Assembly: GCA_029866965.1 (NCBI GenBank)
Contig: CP123444.1
Coordinates: 537,501 to 601,500 of the forward strand
Reading direction: 5' to 3'
Source of the DNA: Flavobacteriaceae bacterium YJPT1-3
Lineage (GTDB): Bacteria > Bacteroidota > Bacteroidia > Flavobacteriales > Flavobacteriaceae
Length of the DNA: 64,000 nt
Shown: piece by piece, positions 45,841 to 54,944 of the stretch
How the letters are laid out: each line of letters opens with the position of its first letter
Position numbering within the stretch: position 1 is the stretch's first letter
The notes under the pieces: model-generated
Databases searched by the model: none
Told to the model about the DNA's origin: nothing
Seen by the model: only the letters and a program-made list of their open reading frames with translations
Program-made: the position numbers and the translations under genes

Positions 45841-46794
45841 TTAGAATACAGCGGAAGCGATCGTTTTAATATTGTCGCTCTTGCCCATGCTGTAGTAGTG
45901 CAAGGCCGGAACCCCTGCCTTCTTGAGCGCTTTAGACTGTTCGATGGCCCATTCAATGCCCACCTGGCGCACGGCTGCGTCGTCTTTACAACGCACGACT
46001 TCCATGACCAGGGTATCAGGCAACTCCAGGCTGAACCGTTGAGGCAGGCTATTGAGTTGTTTTTTAGTGGCGATGGGCTTCAATCCTGGAACAATGGGTG
46101 CGGTGATTCCTGCAGCGCGGCATTTTTCAACAAAATCAAAAAAATGTTGATTTTCAAAAAACATTTGAGTGACGATGTAACAGGCACCGGCTTGGACCTT
46201 CTTTTTCAGAAAATGAATATCGCTGTCCAGGCTAGGAGCTTCCAGATGCTTTTCGGGATAGCCGGCGACGCCAATACAAAAATCAGTAGTGGCCTGGTTC
46301 TCCAACTCAGCGTCCAGGTATTCTCCGCGATTCAAAGCTTTGATCTGCGCTACCAGATCCTGAGCAAAGGCATTACCTTGACGTTCCGGCTTAAAATAGG
46401 TTTCACTTTTTACGGGATCCCCACGCAAGGCCATGACATTATCGATCCCTAAGAAATCGAGATCGATCAAAAAATTCTCGGTTTCCTCTCGGGTAAAGCC
46501 TCCACAAAGGATGTGCGGAACCGCGTCCACCTCATAGCGGTTTTGAATAGCAGCACAGATGCCTACTGTACCCGGGCGTTTACGAACTACCTTCTTTTCC
46601 AAAAGGCCGTTGGAAAGCTCTTTATAGGTATATTCTTCGCGGTGGTAGGTCACATTGATAAAGGGCGGCTTGAATTCCATCAAAGGATCGATATTGTTAA
46701 AGATCGATTGGACGTTCTGCCCCTTTAGCGGGGGCAATATCTCAAACGAGAAAAGTGTGTCTTTGTGGTTTTTAAGATGATCGATGACTTTCAT
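45841..46794 (-). CDS. metF: Methylenetetrahydrofolate reductase
   Basis: Flavin enzyme reducing 5,10-methylene-THF to 5-methyl-THF, the methyl donor for MetH. The 317 residues match MetF. Visible are LFSFEILPPLKGQ (N-terminal Phe-Ser-Phe-Glu), PFINVTYHREEY, NVMALRGDP (FAD and NADH binding) and ITAPIVPGLKPI. It is in the cytoplasm. It is 12 nt from metH in the same operon, which starts at the SAM-I riboswitch at 50571-50687. Confidence 0.97.
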   Translation of the reverse strand: MKVIDHLKNHKDTLFSFEILPPLKGQNVQSIFNNIDPLMEFKPPFINVTYHREEYTYKELSNGLLEKKVVRKRPGTVGICAAIQNRYEVDAVPHILCGGFTREETENFLIDLDFLGIDNVMALRGDPVKSETYFKPERQGNAFAQDLVAQIKALNRGEYLDAELENQATTDFCIGVAGYPEKHLEAPSLDSDIHFLKKKVQAGACYIVTQMFFENQHFFDFVEKCRAAGITAPIVPGLKPIATKKQLNSLPQRFSLELPDTLVMEVVRCKDDAAVRQVGIEWAIEQSKALKKAGVPALHYYSMGKSDNIKTIASAVF

Positions 46795-46806
46795 ACAGGG
46801 GTGCGA

Positions 46807-49488
46807 TTATTGATGGGCAATATTGGGAGCTAACCACTTTTGGGCTTTCTCCAGATCCATTGATTTTCGAGCGGCAAAATCAGCTACCTGATCGGGCAGG
46901 ATTTTACCCAGACCAAAGTAACGGGCTTCAGGATGAGCAAAATAATAGCCCGAGACCGAAGCTGCCGGCCACATAGCCAGATTTTCAGTGAGCTCCACCC
47001 CAATGCGTTCTTCCACCTGAAGTAACTTCCAAATCGTTTGCTTTTCCAAATGGTCAGGACAGGCCGGATATCCCGGTGCGGGCCGGATACCCCGGTAGCG
47101 CTCCTGGATCAATGCACTATTGTCGAGATGTTCATCAGGAGCATATCCCCAATGCTGTATCCGTACCTGCTGATGCAAATATTCCGCAAAGGCCTCCGCC
47201 AGGCGATCGGCTAGGGCTTTGACCATGATGGCGTTGTAATCATCATGTTCCGCTTCAAATTGCTGTGCCAAGAGGTCTGCACCAAAGCCCGTACTGGTGC
47301 AGAAGACCCCCATATAATCGGCATACCCGGAATCTTTGGGAGCTATAAAATCGGCCAGAGCCAAATTGGGTCTGCCTTTGGCTTTTTGACTTTGCTGCCG
47401 TAAGGTGCGAAAAATAAAGGATTCATCGTCACTCCTTACCTCGATGTCATCCTCATTGATCTGTTGGGCCGGAAAAAGCCCAAATACGGCTTTTGCTTCC
47501 AATAGCTCCTCCCGAATGATGCGTTGCAGTAGCTGCTGGGCATCGGCATACAGATCGCTGGCCTGGGAACCCACCACCGCATCGGTGAGAATATCCGGAT
47601 AGCGGCCATGCAAATCCCAACTACGAAAGAAAGGCGACCAGTCGATGAAAGGAAGGAGTCGTTCGAGTGGAAAATGCTCCAAGACCTGTACCCCCGGCTC
47701 TTGGGGTGCTACAAGATCGGCTTGAGACCAATCGAGTACCAACTTATTGGCTCTGGCATCGGTCAAAGAGACATAGTTCTTGGTTTTCTGCCTTTGGAGA
47801 AATTGTTCCCGAAAGCTGGCGTAATCCAGCTTGATGTTCTGGGTATACGCTTTCGCGGAAGCGGGATTCAGCAAATCACCTACGACTGTAACGGCCCGAC
47901 TGGCATCGTTGACATGAATGACCGTTTGTTGGTACTGGGGATCGATCTTTACGGCGGTGTGTGCTTTGCTGGTCGTCGCTCCCCCGATCAACAGGGGCAC
48001 TTCAAACTGCTGCCGCTCCATCTCTTTAGCGAGAAAGACCATTTCATCCAAACTGGGCGTGATGAGTCCGCTAAGCCCAATAATATCGACCTTTTGTGCT
48101 TTGGCTTCGGCGATGATCTTCTCCGGAGGAACCATCACACCCAGATCAATGATCTCGTAATTATTGCAGGCCAGAACTACACCTACGATATTCTTACCGA
48201 TATCGTGAACATCCCCTTTCACAGTGGCCAGTAAGATCTTTCCGGCCGATTGGGTCTCTTGCCCTCCTTTTTTTGCCTCTTCGATATAAGGAAGCAAATA
48301 AGCCACGGCCTTTTTCATGACCCGGGCACTTTTCACCACCTGTGGCAAAAACATCTTTCCGCTCCCAAACAGATCTCCCACCACATTCATTCCGGTCATT
48401 AGGTGCCCCTCAATGACAGCAATGGGTTCATCAACCTGCTGTCGGGCTTCTTCAATATCTTCAACAATGTAATCGTCAATGCCTTTGACCAGGGCGCGGG
48501 TAATTCGATCCTGGAGACTTTCCTGACGCCAGGATAGATCTCGCTTTTGGCTGCGATCGCTCTGTTTAACGGTCTCCGCAAATTCAAGTAGACGTTCTGT
48601 GGCATCTGGCCTCCGGTTGAGGATAACATCTTCTACCCGCTCCAATAAATCGTTGGGAATATCATCATACACTTCCAGAAGTTCCGGGTTGACGATCCCT
48701 ATATTCATTCCGGCTTGTATCGCATGGTACAAGAACGCCGAGTGCATGGCTTCCCGTACCGCCTGATTGCCTCTGAAGCTGAAGGACACATTGCTCACTC
48801 CTCCGCTCACACTGGCATGTGGCAGATGTTGACGTACCCAGCGCGTGGCTTCAATAAAATCAACCGCATTACGCTGGTGCTCTTCCATTCCGGTGGCCAC
48901 AGGGAAAATATTTAGATCGAATATAATGTCCTCCGGAGGGAAAGAAATTCGTTGGGTCAGCAACTTATAGGATCGATTGGCGATCTCAATGCGGCGGTCC
49001 AGGGTATCAGCCTGCCCTTGCTCATCAAAAGCCATGATAATGACAGCCGCCCCGTAGCGCAAAATGCTCCTGGCCTGCTCCAGAAATACCTGCTCCCCTT
49101 CTTTAAGACTGATGGAATTGACCACCCCTTTCCCCTGAATGCACTGAAGCCCGGCCTCGATAATTTCCCATTTAGAGCTGTCGATCATTATCGGGATCCG
49201 AGCAATATCCGGTTCTGCAGCGATCAAGCGTAGAAATCTGACCATGGCTTCCTTTCCATCCAGCAAGCCATCATCCATATTTACATCCAGAATTTGAGCA
49301 CCCCCTAGCACCTGGTCTCTGGCAATGGATAAGGCTTCCTCGTAGCTTCCGTTTTGGATCAGGCGGAGAAACTTTCGCGAGCCTGCCACATTGGTGCGTT
49401 CCCCTACATTAATGAAGTTGCTGTCCGGAGTAATCACCAGGGGTTCCAGACCGGAAAGGCGTAAAGGTTTGGCTTGTACTTTTTCCAT
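46807..49488 (-). CDS. metH: Methionine synthase, folate/B12/activation domains
   Basis: The C-terminal component of a split cobalamin-dependent methionine synthase, 893 residues from the ATG at 49488. Order: pterin-binding domain ([21 protein letters not shown]), cap, B12 domain with the cobalamin-binding [29 protein letters not shown] and [12 protein letters not shown], and the AdoMet activation domain with [12 protein letters not shown]. The homocysteine-binding half is the separate upstream gene; their junction is 1 nt (stop TAG, C, ATG). Splitting at this interdomain point is known in Bacteroidota. One variant palindrome (47848-47863) codes ASAKA. Confidence 0.95.
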   Translation of the reverse strand: MEKVQAKPLRLSGLEPLVITPDSNFINVGERTNVAGSRKFLRLIQNGSYEEALSIARDQVLGGAQILDVNMDDGLLDGKEAMVRFLRLIAAEPDIARIPIMIDSSKWEIIEAGLQCIQGKGVVNSISLKEGEQVFLEQARSILRYGAAVIIMAFDEQGQADTLDRRIEIANRSYKLLTQRISFPPEDIIFDLNIFPVATGMEEHQRNAVDFIEATRWVRQHLPHASVSGGVSNVSFSFRGNQAVREAMHSAFLYHAIQAGMNIGIVNPELLEVYDDIPNDLLERVEDVILNRRPDATERLLEFAETVKQSDRSQKRDLSWRQESLQDRITRALVKGIDDYIVEDIEEARQQVDEPIAVIEGHLMTGMNVVGDLFGSGKMFLPQVVKSARVMKKAVAYLLPYIEEAKKGGQETQSAGKILLATVKGDVHDIGKNIVGVVLACNNYEIIDLGVMVPPEKIIAEAKAQKVDIIGLSGLITPSLDEMVFLAKEMERQQFEVPLLIGGATTSKAHTAVKIDPQYQQTVIHVNDASRAVTVVGDLLNPASAKAYTQNIKLDYASFREQFLQRQKTKNYVSLTDARANKLVLDWSQADLVAPQEPGVQVLEHFPLERLLPFIDWSPFFRSWDLHGRYPDILTDAVVGSQASDLYADAQQLLQRIIREELLEAKAVFGLFPAQQINEDDIEVRSDDESFIFRTLRQQSQKAKGRPNLALADFIAPKDSGYADYMGVFCTSTGFGADLLAQQFEAEHDDYNAIMVKALADRLAEAFAEYLHQQVRIQHWGYAPDEHLDNSALIQERYRGIRPAPGYPACPDHLEKQTIWKLLQVEERIGVELTENLAMWPAASVSGYYFAHPEARYFGLGKILPDQVADFAARKSMDLEKAQKWLAPNIAHQ

Positions 49489-49489
49489 G

Positions 49490-50494
49490 CTATACCAATT
49501 CTGGGAAGGGTCTTGGTTGGTATTTACGAGCCACCTCAGCGATGGCGCGAATGTGCGCCGGAGTCGTACCGCAACAGCCGCCAATGATGTTAACCAGGCC
49601 TTTTTCCAGGTAAGGCTCCATTAAGGCAGCCATCTCCTGCGGACTCTGATCGTAGGCCCCAAAGGCATTCGGTAATCCTGCATTGGGATGCGCTGAGACT
49701 CCACAGGCAGCTCGATGAGCGAGAATCTCTATATGCGGCTGCAGCTGAGCCGCGCCTAGTGCGCAATTAAAGCCCACCGTCAGTAGTGGAATATGCGCTA
49801 TGGAGATCAAAAAAGCCTCCGCGGTTTGACCTGAAAGGGTTCTTCCGGACGCGTCAGTAATGGTTCCGCTCACCATTATGGGTATCTCTTTTTGCTGTTC
49901 TTCCAACAGTTGCTGAATGGCAAACAAAGCGGCCTTGGCATTTAGGGTGTCGAATACGGTTTCTACCAGCAACAGATCAACGCCTCCAGCCAACAATCCC
50001 TCCACTTGCTCCCGATAAGCTTGTCGCAATTCTTCAAAATCAACCGCACGAAAACCGGGATCATTCACATCAGGTGACATGCTTGCCGTTTTATTGGTTG
50101 GTCCTATACTACCGGCCACAAATCGCGGTTGATCCGGATTTTTACGGGTAAACTCATCAGCAACCTGCCGAGCGATAGCAGCGCTTTGCTGATTTAGCTC
50201 GAATACGTACTCTTCCAACTGATAATCGGCCATCCCGATGGAGGTGGCTGAAAAGGTATTGGTCTCGACAATATCGGCTCCGGCTTCAAAATAGTTTCGG
50301 TGCACCTCCGCAATGGCCTCCGGTTGGGTGAGGGAAAGCAGGTCATTATTTCCTTGCAGTGCTTGTTTACAATGCGCAAAACGCTCCCCTCGAAAGTCTT
50401 CTTCAGTGAATTGGTAGGCTTGGAGCATAGTACCCATGGCGCCGTCTAAGACAAGAACGCGCTGTTGTAATAAAGATTGAATACGATGAGACAT
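49490..50494 (-). CDS. metH: Methionine synthase, homocysteine S-methyltransferase part
   Basis: The N-terminal component of the split methionine synthase, 334 residues. It is a homocysteine S-methyltransferase domain: [10 protein letters not shown] at the start, [29 protein letters not shown] (first zinc Cys) and [19 protein letters not shown] (the two further zinc Cys). It binds homocysteine and needs the folate/B12 partner encoded 1 nt downstream. The gene is the first of the metH-metH-metF operon, under the SAM-I riboswitch upstream. Confidence 0.95.
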   Translation of the reverse strand: MSHRIQSLLQQRVLVLDGAMGTMLQAYQFTEEDFRGERFAHCKQALQGNNDLLSLTQPEAIAEVHRNYFEAGADIVETNTFSATSIGMADYQLEEYVFELNQQSAAIARQVADEFTRKNPDQPRFVAGSIGPTNKTASMSPDVNDPGFRAVDFEELRQAYREQVEGLLAGGVDLLLVETVFDTLNAKAALFAIQQLLEEQQKEIPIMVSGTITDASGRTLSGQTAEAFLISIAHIPLLTVGFNCALGAAQLQPHIEILAHRAACGVSAHPNAGLPNAFGAYDQSPQEMAALMEPYLEKGLVNIIGGCCGTTPAHIRAIAEVARKYQPRPFPELV

Positions 50495-50543
50495 GGTCAG
50501 TCAACGATGCTTAAGCATATACTGAGACCATCAAGGCAGGAAC

Positions 50544-50561
50544 GAAAAACTGTGAGACAGT
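50544..50561 (-). terminator. Candidate attenuator downstream of the metH SAM-I riboswitch
   Basis: Minus strand ACTGT-CTC-ACAGT followed by a U-run lies 10 nt after the aptamer. A palindrome ATGCTTAAGCAT (50507-50518) follows before the ATG. Short stem, so only a candidate for the expression platform. Confidence 0.4.
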
Positions 50562-50570
50562 GTTGCGTAT

Positions 50571-50687
50571 GTTATCTATCCAGCTTCCGGAAATGATCGG
50601 AGTGTTTGGTAGAATTTAGCACCTTCTCCCTAAGTGGAAGGGTTGCTAAGACGTCATCGGGTCTTTCCCTCGGCCTTTCTTGATAAC
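50571..50687 (-). promoter_or_regulatory. SAM-I (S-box) riboswitch of the metH-metF operon
   Basis: The minus strand opens with GTTATCAAGAAAGGCCGAGGG and shows AAGACCCGATG, TCTTAGCAACCC, AAGGTGCTAAATTC, and closes with GGATAGATAAC. The P1 stem GTTATC/GATAAC (50682-50687 and 50571-50576) and the core GAGGGA...GCAACC...GGTGCTAA are those of the S-box. It precedes metH, split metH and metF, so SAM should switch expression off. Confidence 0.93.
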
Positions 50688-50710
50688 AGCATAACGATTA
50701 TGAACTGCTA

Positions 50711-50742
50711 CAAATTAAAGGGTTGGCAAATTGCTATGCAAC
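50711..50742 (-). promoter_or_regulatory. metH operon promoter
   Basis: Minus strand TTG (50739-50742 region), 20 nt, and TTAATTTG (50711-50718; 7 of 8 to TAnnTTTG). It starts transcription about 20 nt before the riboswitch. Confidence 0.5.
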
Positions 50743-50794
50743 TATTGGGAGCAACTTTTCTCTTTCACTCCGGCAATTTTGATCCGGACCCGTG

Positions 50795-52039
50795 TTATTG
50801 GATAAATCCCACTCCGGCGGTAGTATTCGAATGCGTATCGATCAGGATAAAGGATCCGGTCGCTTTATGGCTTGCAAAGCTGTCATAAAACAGGGTCTTA
50901 CTTAAGCGGAAAGAAACTTCTGCTATTTCATTGAGGGCCACTTCAGACATGGAATCCTTCGAGTCTCCAAAATCAGTCGCTATTTTGTGGTGTATTTCTT
51001 TGACTTTGGTCAATACCCGATTACTCTGGATCTGTAATTCGTATTTATTCCCCACCTGCAATGGCTGTTCATCCATCCAGCAAATTTTAGCTTTAAGCTC
51101 CAGGCCTTGTTGAGGAATTTTTTCTTGGGGAACGATCAAATCGCCCCGGGTCACCTGAAGGTCATCTTCTAAAGTAATGCTTACTGCGCTGCCCGCCTCT
51201 GCCGCTTCATACTCCTTGTCAAAAAGCCTGATGGAAGCAATACGCGAATCTTTCAAAGAGGGTAAGATGGTCACGGCATCACCTACCTGAATGGACTGAC
51301 CCAGTACCGTACCGGCATAGGCCCGGTAATCGTGATACGCATCACGCTTCGGACGTATAACCGTTTGCACCGGAAAGCGCATAGCGGTTTGTGAGGTACT
51401 GGTTGTAGGGATGCGCTCCAGTAAATCCAATACAGAAGACCCTTGAAACCAATCCATTGCTGCCGAAGAAGAGGCCACATTGTCGCCTTTTAGGGCACTC
51501 ACAGGTACGTAGTGAATCTCCTGCTCTTCAAAAGTTCGTTGCTTAACCAAGGCTTCAAAGGAGTCTTTGATGGATGCAAAAACCTTAGCATCATAATCCA
51601 CTAAGTCCATTTTGTTGACCGCTACAATAAGATGCTTCACCCGAAGCAGATCGTTGATAAAAAAATGTCGATAGGTCTGCTCGACCACCCCCTTTCGAGC
51701 ATCGATCAAAATGATGGAAGCCTGGGCATTGGAAGCCCCGGTAACCATATTTCGGGTATATTCTACATGGCCGGGGGTATCGGCGATGATATAGCTTCGC
51801 GAAGGCGTAGAAAAATAGATGTGAGCCACATCAATGGTAATTCCCTGCTCCCGTTCAGCTATCAGACCATCAGTGGCTAACGAAAAATCGAGGTAATCAT
51901 AGCCCAGACGTTCACTGCTTTTCTTGATGGCAGCCACCTTATCGTCAGTTAGTGATTGCGTATCGTAGAGCAAGCGCCCAATCAGGGTGCTTTTGCCATC
52001 ATCTACACTGCCTGCGGTTGCTAATTTAAGTACGTCCAT
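50795..52039 (-). CDS. cysN: Sulfate adenylyltransferase subunit 1 (GTPase)
   Basis: With CysD it makes adenosine phosphosulfate (APS), coupled to GTP hydrolysis. The 414 residues match CysN without a fused CysC kinase. GTPase motifs are GSVDDGKSTLIGRL, DTPGHVEYTRNM, NKMDLVDYD and SALKGDN; two elongation-factor-like beta domains follow. It is the last gene of the DUF2061-cysH-cysD-cysN run (gap of 16 nt to cysD). No APS kinase gene is in the window. Confidence 0.96.
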   Translation of the reverse strand: MDVLKLATAGSVDDGKSTLIGRLLYDTQSLTDDKVAAIKKSSERLGYDYLDFSLATDGLIAEREQGITIDVAHIYFSTPSRSYIIADTPGHVEYTRNMVTGASNAQASIILIDARKGVVEQTYRHFFINDLLRVKHLIVAVNKMDLVDYDAKVFASIKDSFEALVKQRTFEEQEIHYVPVSALKGDNVASSSAAMDWFQGSSVLDLLERIPTTSTSQTAMRFPVQTVIRPKRDAYHDYRAYAGTVLGQSIQVGDAVTILPSLKDSRIASIRLFDKEYEAAEAGSAVSITLEDDLQVTRGDLIVPQEKIPQQGLELKAKICWMDEQPLQVGNKYELQIQSNRVLTKVKEIHHKIATDFGDSKDSMSEVALNEIAEVSFRLSKTLFYDSFASHKATGSFILIDTHSNTTAGVGFIQ

Positions 52040-52055
52040 GGATGGGTGTTTTGCT

Positions 52056-52955
52056 TTAGAAATATCCTAACTGTTTGCGTTGTTCCATTGCGGCTTCTGA
52101 GCGCTTGTCGTCAATACGAGCTCCCCGCTCTGAGAGGGTTGAAGCTTTAATTTCTTGAACGATTTCGGCAATGGTCGCAGCCTCCGATTGCACTGCGGCC
52201 GTACAGGTCATATCGCCTACGGTGCGGAAGCGTACCCTGCGCTCCTGTATGACTTCATCCTCTTCCCTATAAACAAATTCAGAAGCGCTCCAGATCAAAC
52301 CATCGCGAACAAAAGTTTCGCGCTGATGAGCAAAATAGATGGAGGGAATTGCTATGTTCTCTTTTTCGATGTACGACCAGACGTCTAATTCTGTCCAGTT
52401 GCTGATGGGAAACACCCGTACATTCTGGCCATGATCAATTTTGCCGTTTAAAAGGTTGAACAATTCAGGTCTTTGTTTTTTTTCATCCCATTGCCCAAAA
52501 TCATCGCGGACGGAAAATATGCGTTCTTTGGCGCGGGCTTTCTCTTCGTCCCTGCGGGCTCCTCCGATGCACGCATCGAAGCGAAATTCTTCGATCGCAT
52601 CCAATAAAGTGGTGGTTTGCAGGCTATTCCGACTGGAGTATTTTCCGCTTTCCTCCTGCACCTTTCCAGCATCGATGCTGTCCTGAACGTGACGTACGAT
52701 GAGTTGGAGGCCTAATTCTGCGACCAGCTTATCGCGAAAGTCAATCGTTTCTTTAAAATTATGCCCGGTGTCTACATGCAATAAAGGAAAGGGAATACGG
52801 GCCGGATAAAAGGCTTTTTGTGCCAGTCTAACCAAAGTGATGCTGTCTTTCCCGCCTGAGAAAAGAAGGACCGGGCGTTCGAACTGGGCTGCTACTTCCC
52901 TAAAAATATGGATGGCTTCGCTCTCGAGAGCGTCTGGTTTTAAGATCGTATTCAT
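52056..52955 (-). CDS. cysD: Sulfate adenylyltransferase subunit 2
   Basis: Adenylyl-transfer half of ATP sulfurylase, 299 residues. The PP-loop SGGKDS is at about residue 33-38, with HVDTGHNFKETIDFRD and CIGGARRDEEKARAKERIFSVRDDFGQWD following, all typical of CysD. The start at 52955 puts this 8 nt after the cysH stop; an upstream in-frame ATG at 52982 would overlap cysH. It is in the cytoplasm with CysN. Confidence 0.96.
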   Translation of the reverse strand: MNTILKPDALESEAIHIFREVAAQFERPVLLFSGGKDSITLVRLAQKAFYPARIPFPLLHVDTGHNFKETIDFRDKLVAELGLQLIVRHVQDSIDAGKVQEESGKYSSRNSLQTTTLLDAIEEFRFDACIGGARRDEEKARAKERIFSVRDDFGQWDEKKQRPELFNLLNGKIDHGQNVRVFPISNWTELDVWSYIEKENIAIPSIYFAHQRETFVRDGLIWSASEFVYREEDEVIQERRVRFRTVGDMTCTAAVQSEAATIAEIVQEIKASTLSERGARIDDKRSEAAMEQRKQLGYF

Positions 52956-52963
52956 GGGTGTGT

Positions 52964-53584
52964 TTATAGGTGAAGTCCGCATTCCCGGTGAGCCAGGCCT
53001 TTGGTAGGATCGTGATAATCAAATTCATTAGGCAGCGCATGGGTTTTCAGGTAATCGTCCATTTGCCGGTCGGACCAGTAATAAAATGGGCTGACCTTTA
53101 GTACCCCATCGCCACTTAGACTGAAAATACCTAAAGAGTCTCTTAGGGCGGTTTGCCCCTGACGTAAATTGGTGAACCATACATCCGGCTTATGTTCTGC
53201 CATAGCGCGTCGAAAAGGCTCCAATTTGACTTCGTGAGTAAATAGTTGGTGTTCGGGTGTGTCTAATTCAGGAATAGCGCTCAGCGCTTCCCGATGTGCC
53301 CGACTGCGTTGAGGAACATAAGGATGCACGCAGAGTTGTAAGCGATCAATGAGGTATTCTGCATGTTTATAAGTGGCTGCAGTATTGTATCCGGTATCGC
53401 ACCAGAGCACCGGAATTTCGGGCTGCACAGTGACACAGGCATGCAGTATGGCTGCTTCATAAGGCCGAAAGTTAGTCGTAACCACCGGTCTTATTGCTAA
53501 TTCCAATCCTTGCTGTATCAGCACCCCAGGGTCTGCATCTTTCCATGAGGTATTGGCCTCCCGTATCCATTCTTCGCTAATCAT
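52964..53584 (-). CDS. cysH: Phosphoadenylyl-sulfate reductase-like CysH
   Basis: Reduces activated sulfate to sulfite. 206 residues, with the PP-loop-type fold: TTNFRPYEAAIL and VLWCDTGYNTAATYKHAE, then VSPFYYWSDRQMDDYLKTHALPNEFDYHD, and the C-terminal motif RECGLHL with the catalytic Cys. The vicinal Cys pairs (CC...CxxC) that bind the [4Fe-4S] cluster of APS-specific reductases are absent; only isolated Cys occur. So it is PAPS-type, or a cluster-free APS type. The operon has no cysC. Six-nucleotide spacing to DUF2061. Confidence 0.9.
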   Translation of the reverse strand: MISEEWIREANTSWKDADPGVLIQQGLELAIRPVVTTNFRPYEAAILHACVTVQPEIPVLWCDTGYNTAATYKHAEYLIDRLQLCVHPYVPQRSRAHREALSAIPELDTPEHQLFTHEVKLEPFRRAMAEHKPDVWFTNLRQGQTALRDSLGIFSLSGDGVLKVSPFYYWSDRQMDDYLKTHALPNEFDYHDPTKGLAHRECGLHL

Positions 53585-53590
53585 TGCTCT

Positions 53591-53854
53591 TTATTTTCCC
53601 CATTTTATGGTACTCCATGCTCGTTCATGGAAATAATACAACACCATCTTGGTGATTAATTCAACCGCTCCTATAGACAAGGCAAATACCCAGGTTCCGG
53701 TGATCAGCCAGGAAATAAGTATGGTATCCAGGGTTCCTATGACTCGCCAACTGATGGTTTTAACCAGACTGCGTAAAGGTTTTTCACCGGCACTCGATTT
53801 TGCTTTGCGCGAGCTCCGCCGGGAAGAAACAGGAAGTATCTGATCCAATAGCAT
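53591..53854 (-). CDS. DUF2061 membrane protein
   Basis: The product has 87 residues from the ATG at 53854. The domain RSLVKTISWRVIGTLDTILISWLITGTWVFALSIGAVELITKMVLYYFHERAWSTIKWG is the DUF2061 pattern, with two membrane segments and the HERxW end. Function unknown, but these genes often sit with sulfate-assimilation genes, which suggests a role near sulfate. The TTG at 53899 was rejected as start because it lies inside the -7 promoter element, and because the leader carries the inverted repeat at 53867-53891. Confidence 0.85.
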   Translation of the reverse strand: MLLDQILPVSSRRSSRKAKSSAGEKPLRSLVKTISWRVIGTLDTILISWLITGTWVFALSIGAVELITKMVLYYFHERAWSTIKWGK

Positions 53855-53866
53855 AATTAAGTCTGT

Positions 53867-53891
53867 TAATCCTATGGATTTAGTAGGATTA
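53867..53891 (-). promoter_or_regulatory. Inverted-repeat operator in the DUF2061-cysHDN leader
   Basis: TAATCCTA and TAGGATTA (8 bp each, 9-nt gap) form a perfect inverted repeat just downstream of the promoter and 12 nt before the ATG. Such a site in a start region fits a repressor of the upstream Rrf2 gene. The repeat is seen; the regulator assignment is inferred. Confidence 0.6.
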
Positions 53892-53896
53892 TAGAG

Positions 53897-53927
53897 CAAA
53901 GATAAGAATCCTGATCAGTTGAGCAAC
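53897..53927 (-). promoter_or_regulatory. DUF2061-cysHDN promoter
   Basis: GTTG (53924-53927), a 19-nt spacer and a perfect TATCTTTG (53897-53904), between the Rrf2 stop (53963) and DUF2061. Therefore the sulfate genes have their own promoter besides read-through from the SAM-I-controlled genes. Confidence 0.75.
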
Positions 53928-53962
53928 TTTTACGCGCAAAATAGCCCTCTTTCGAGGATTCC

Positions 53963-54406
53963 TTAATTTTTCGGTGAAGCTTTTGCAGGATCTGCAGAAC
54001 TCAGTTGATCCAGCGTGGTATGATTCAATACCTGTAGGGTACTGTCGCGCACCTGTAGCATTAGGGCATGTACCGAACAAGCCTCCTCATCAGGACAATC
54101 ATGGCAACGCTCGTAGAAGTTGAGACTGACACAGGGTACCATGGCCACGGGTCCTTCTAGCACACGCATGACCTCTACCATTTTGATCTCTTCCGGTTTT
54201 TGAAGTAGATAGTAGCCTCCCGACTTTCCTTTTTTAGAACCCAGGAATCCTGCTTTCCGCAAGCTCAATAAAATACTTTCTAAAAATTTATGAGGAATAT
54301 TCTCTTCCTGAGCGATTGTACCAATGGGAACGCGCTCTTCCGATTGTAAACGCGCCAAGTGACTTAGCGCTTTAATGCCGTATTTTGTTTTTCGGGATAA
54401 CATCAA
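53963..54406 (-). CDS. Rrf2-family transcriptional regulator
   Basis: The product has 147 residues. The N-terminal wHTH is KTKYGIKALSHLARLQSEERVPIGTIAQEENIPHKFLESILLSLRKAGFLGSKKGKSGGYYL, as in IscR/CymR. The C-terminal part has four Cys (PCVSLNFYERCHDCPDEEACSVH) that could hold an Fe-S cluster. Its position directly before the cysH promoter with the inverted repeat suggests it controls sulfate reduction; the cluster could report iron or sulfur status. Own promoter possible (TTTG-N17-TATTTTG near 54425-54452). Confidence 0.9.
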   Translation of the reverse strand: MMLSRKTKYGIKALSHLARLQSEERVPIGTIAQEENIPHKFLESILLSLRKAGFLGSKKGKSGGYYLLQKPEEIKMVEVMRVLEGPVAMVPCVSLNFYERCHDCPDEEACSVHALMLQVRDSTLQVLNHTTLDQLSSADPAKASPKN

Positions 54407-54498
54407 GCTAAAATAAACAAAATAGCGTGTTCTGTAGAAAACAAATTATCACTCATTCAGGAGCCATTGTCCATACCTTCGACTAAGGCCCGCGAACG

Positions 54499-54921
54499 TC
54501 ATATAACTTGCACCCCGTTCAATTCCACTTCGTAGGTGATTTGAACGGCTTCAATTAAAGTAAAAGAAACAGAGCAATATTCTTCAAAGCTCATTTGTGC
54601 TGCTTTACGTGCTTTTTCAGGATCTATCTCCCCCTGCAGATGTACAGCGACATGAATGGATTTGAATGGTCTGGCCTTGCCTACTTCATGCCGCTCTCCG
54701 GTAACCACAGCGCGATACGAACCAATTTGCTGCCTTTGCTTTTTTAGAATGCTGACAATATCAATGGCATTGCATCCCCCTACAGCCATCAACAATAATT
54801 CCATGGGACTGGCCCCTTGCGGACTAACATCCATTTTATTGTCGATATAGACTTGAACAGGATTAGCTCCTTGCGCTTCGAATAAATAATCGTCGTTCTT
54901 GCGTTTTAACTGTACTTGCAT
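54499..54921 (-). CDS. OsmC family protein
   Basis: The product has 140 residues. It matches OsmC/Ohr-type proteins: FEAQGANPVQVYIDNKMDVSPQGASPMELLLMAVGGCNAIDIVSILKKQRQQIGSYRAVVTGERHEVGKARPFKSIHVAVHLQGEIDPEKARKAAQMSFEEYCSVSFTL. The catalytic-type Cys pair is seen as GGCNAID and EEYCSV. OsmC-type proteins reduce organic peroxides through a thiol pair. It sits between hom and the Rrf2 regulator. It probably protects sulfur metabolites or senses thiol state; this role is inferred. Confidence 0.88.
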   Translation of the reverse strand: MQVQLKRKNDDYLFEAQGANPVQVYIDNKMDVSPQGASPMELLLMAVGGCNAIDIVSILKKQRQQIGSYRAVVTGERHEVGKARPFKSIHVAVHLQGEIDPEKARKAAQMSFEEYCSVSFTLIEAVQITYEVELNGVQVI

Positions 54922-54944
54922 GGAATAGTAATTAAGCCATGAAG

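Noticed and set aside
50634-50888. Plus-strand frame of 84 codons over the metH SAM-I riboswitch.
   Set aside because: It is antisense to the aptamer and to the cysN 3' end and shows no domain; a shadow of structured RNA.
53855-53899. TTG start that would extend DUF2061 by 15 residues.
   Set aside because: It lies within the -7 promoter element (53897-53904) and before the inverted repeat; the ATG at 53854 fits better.
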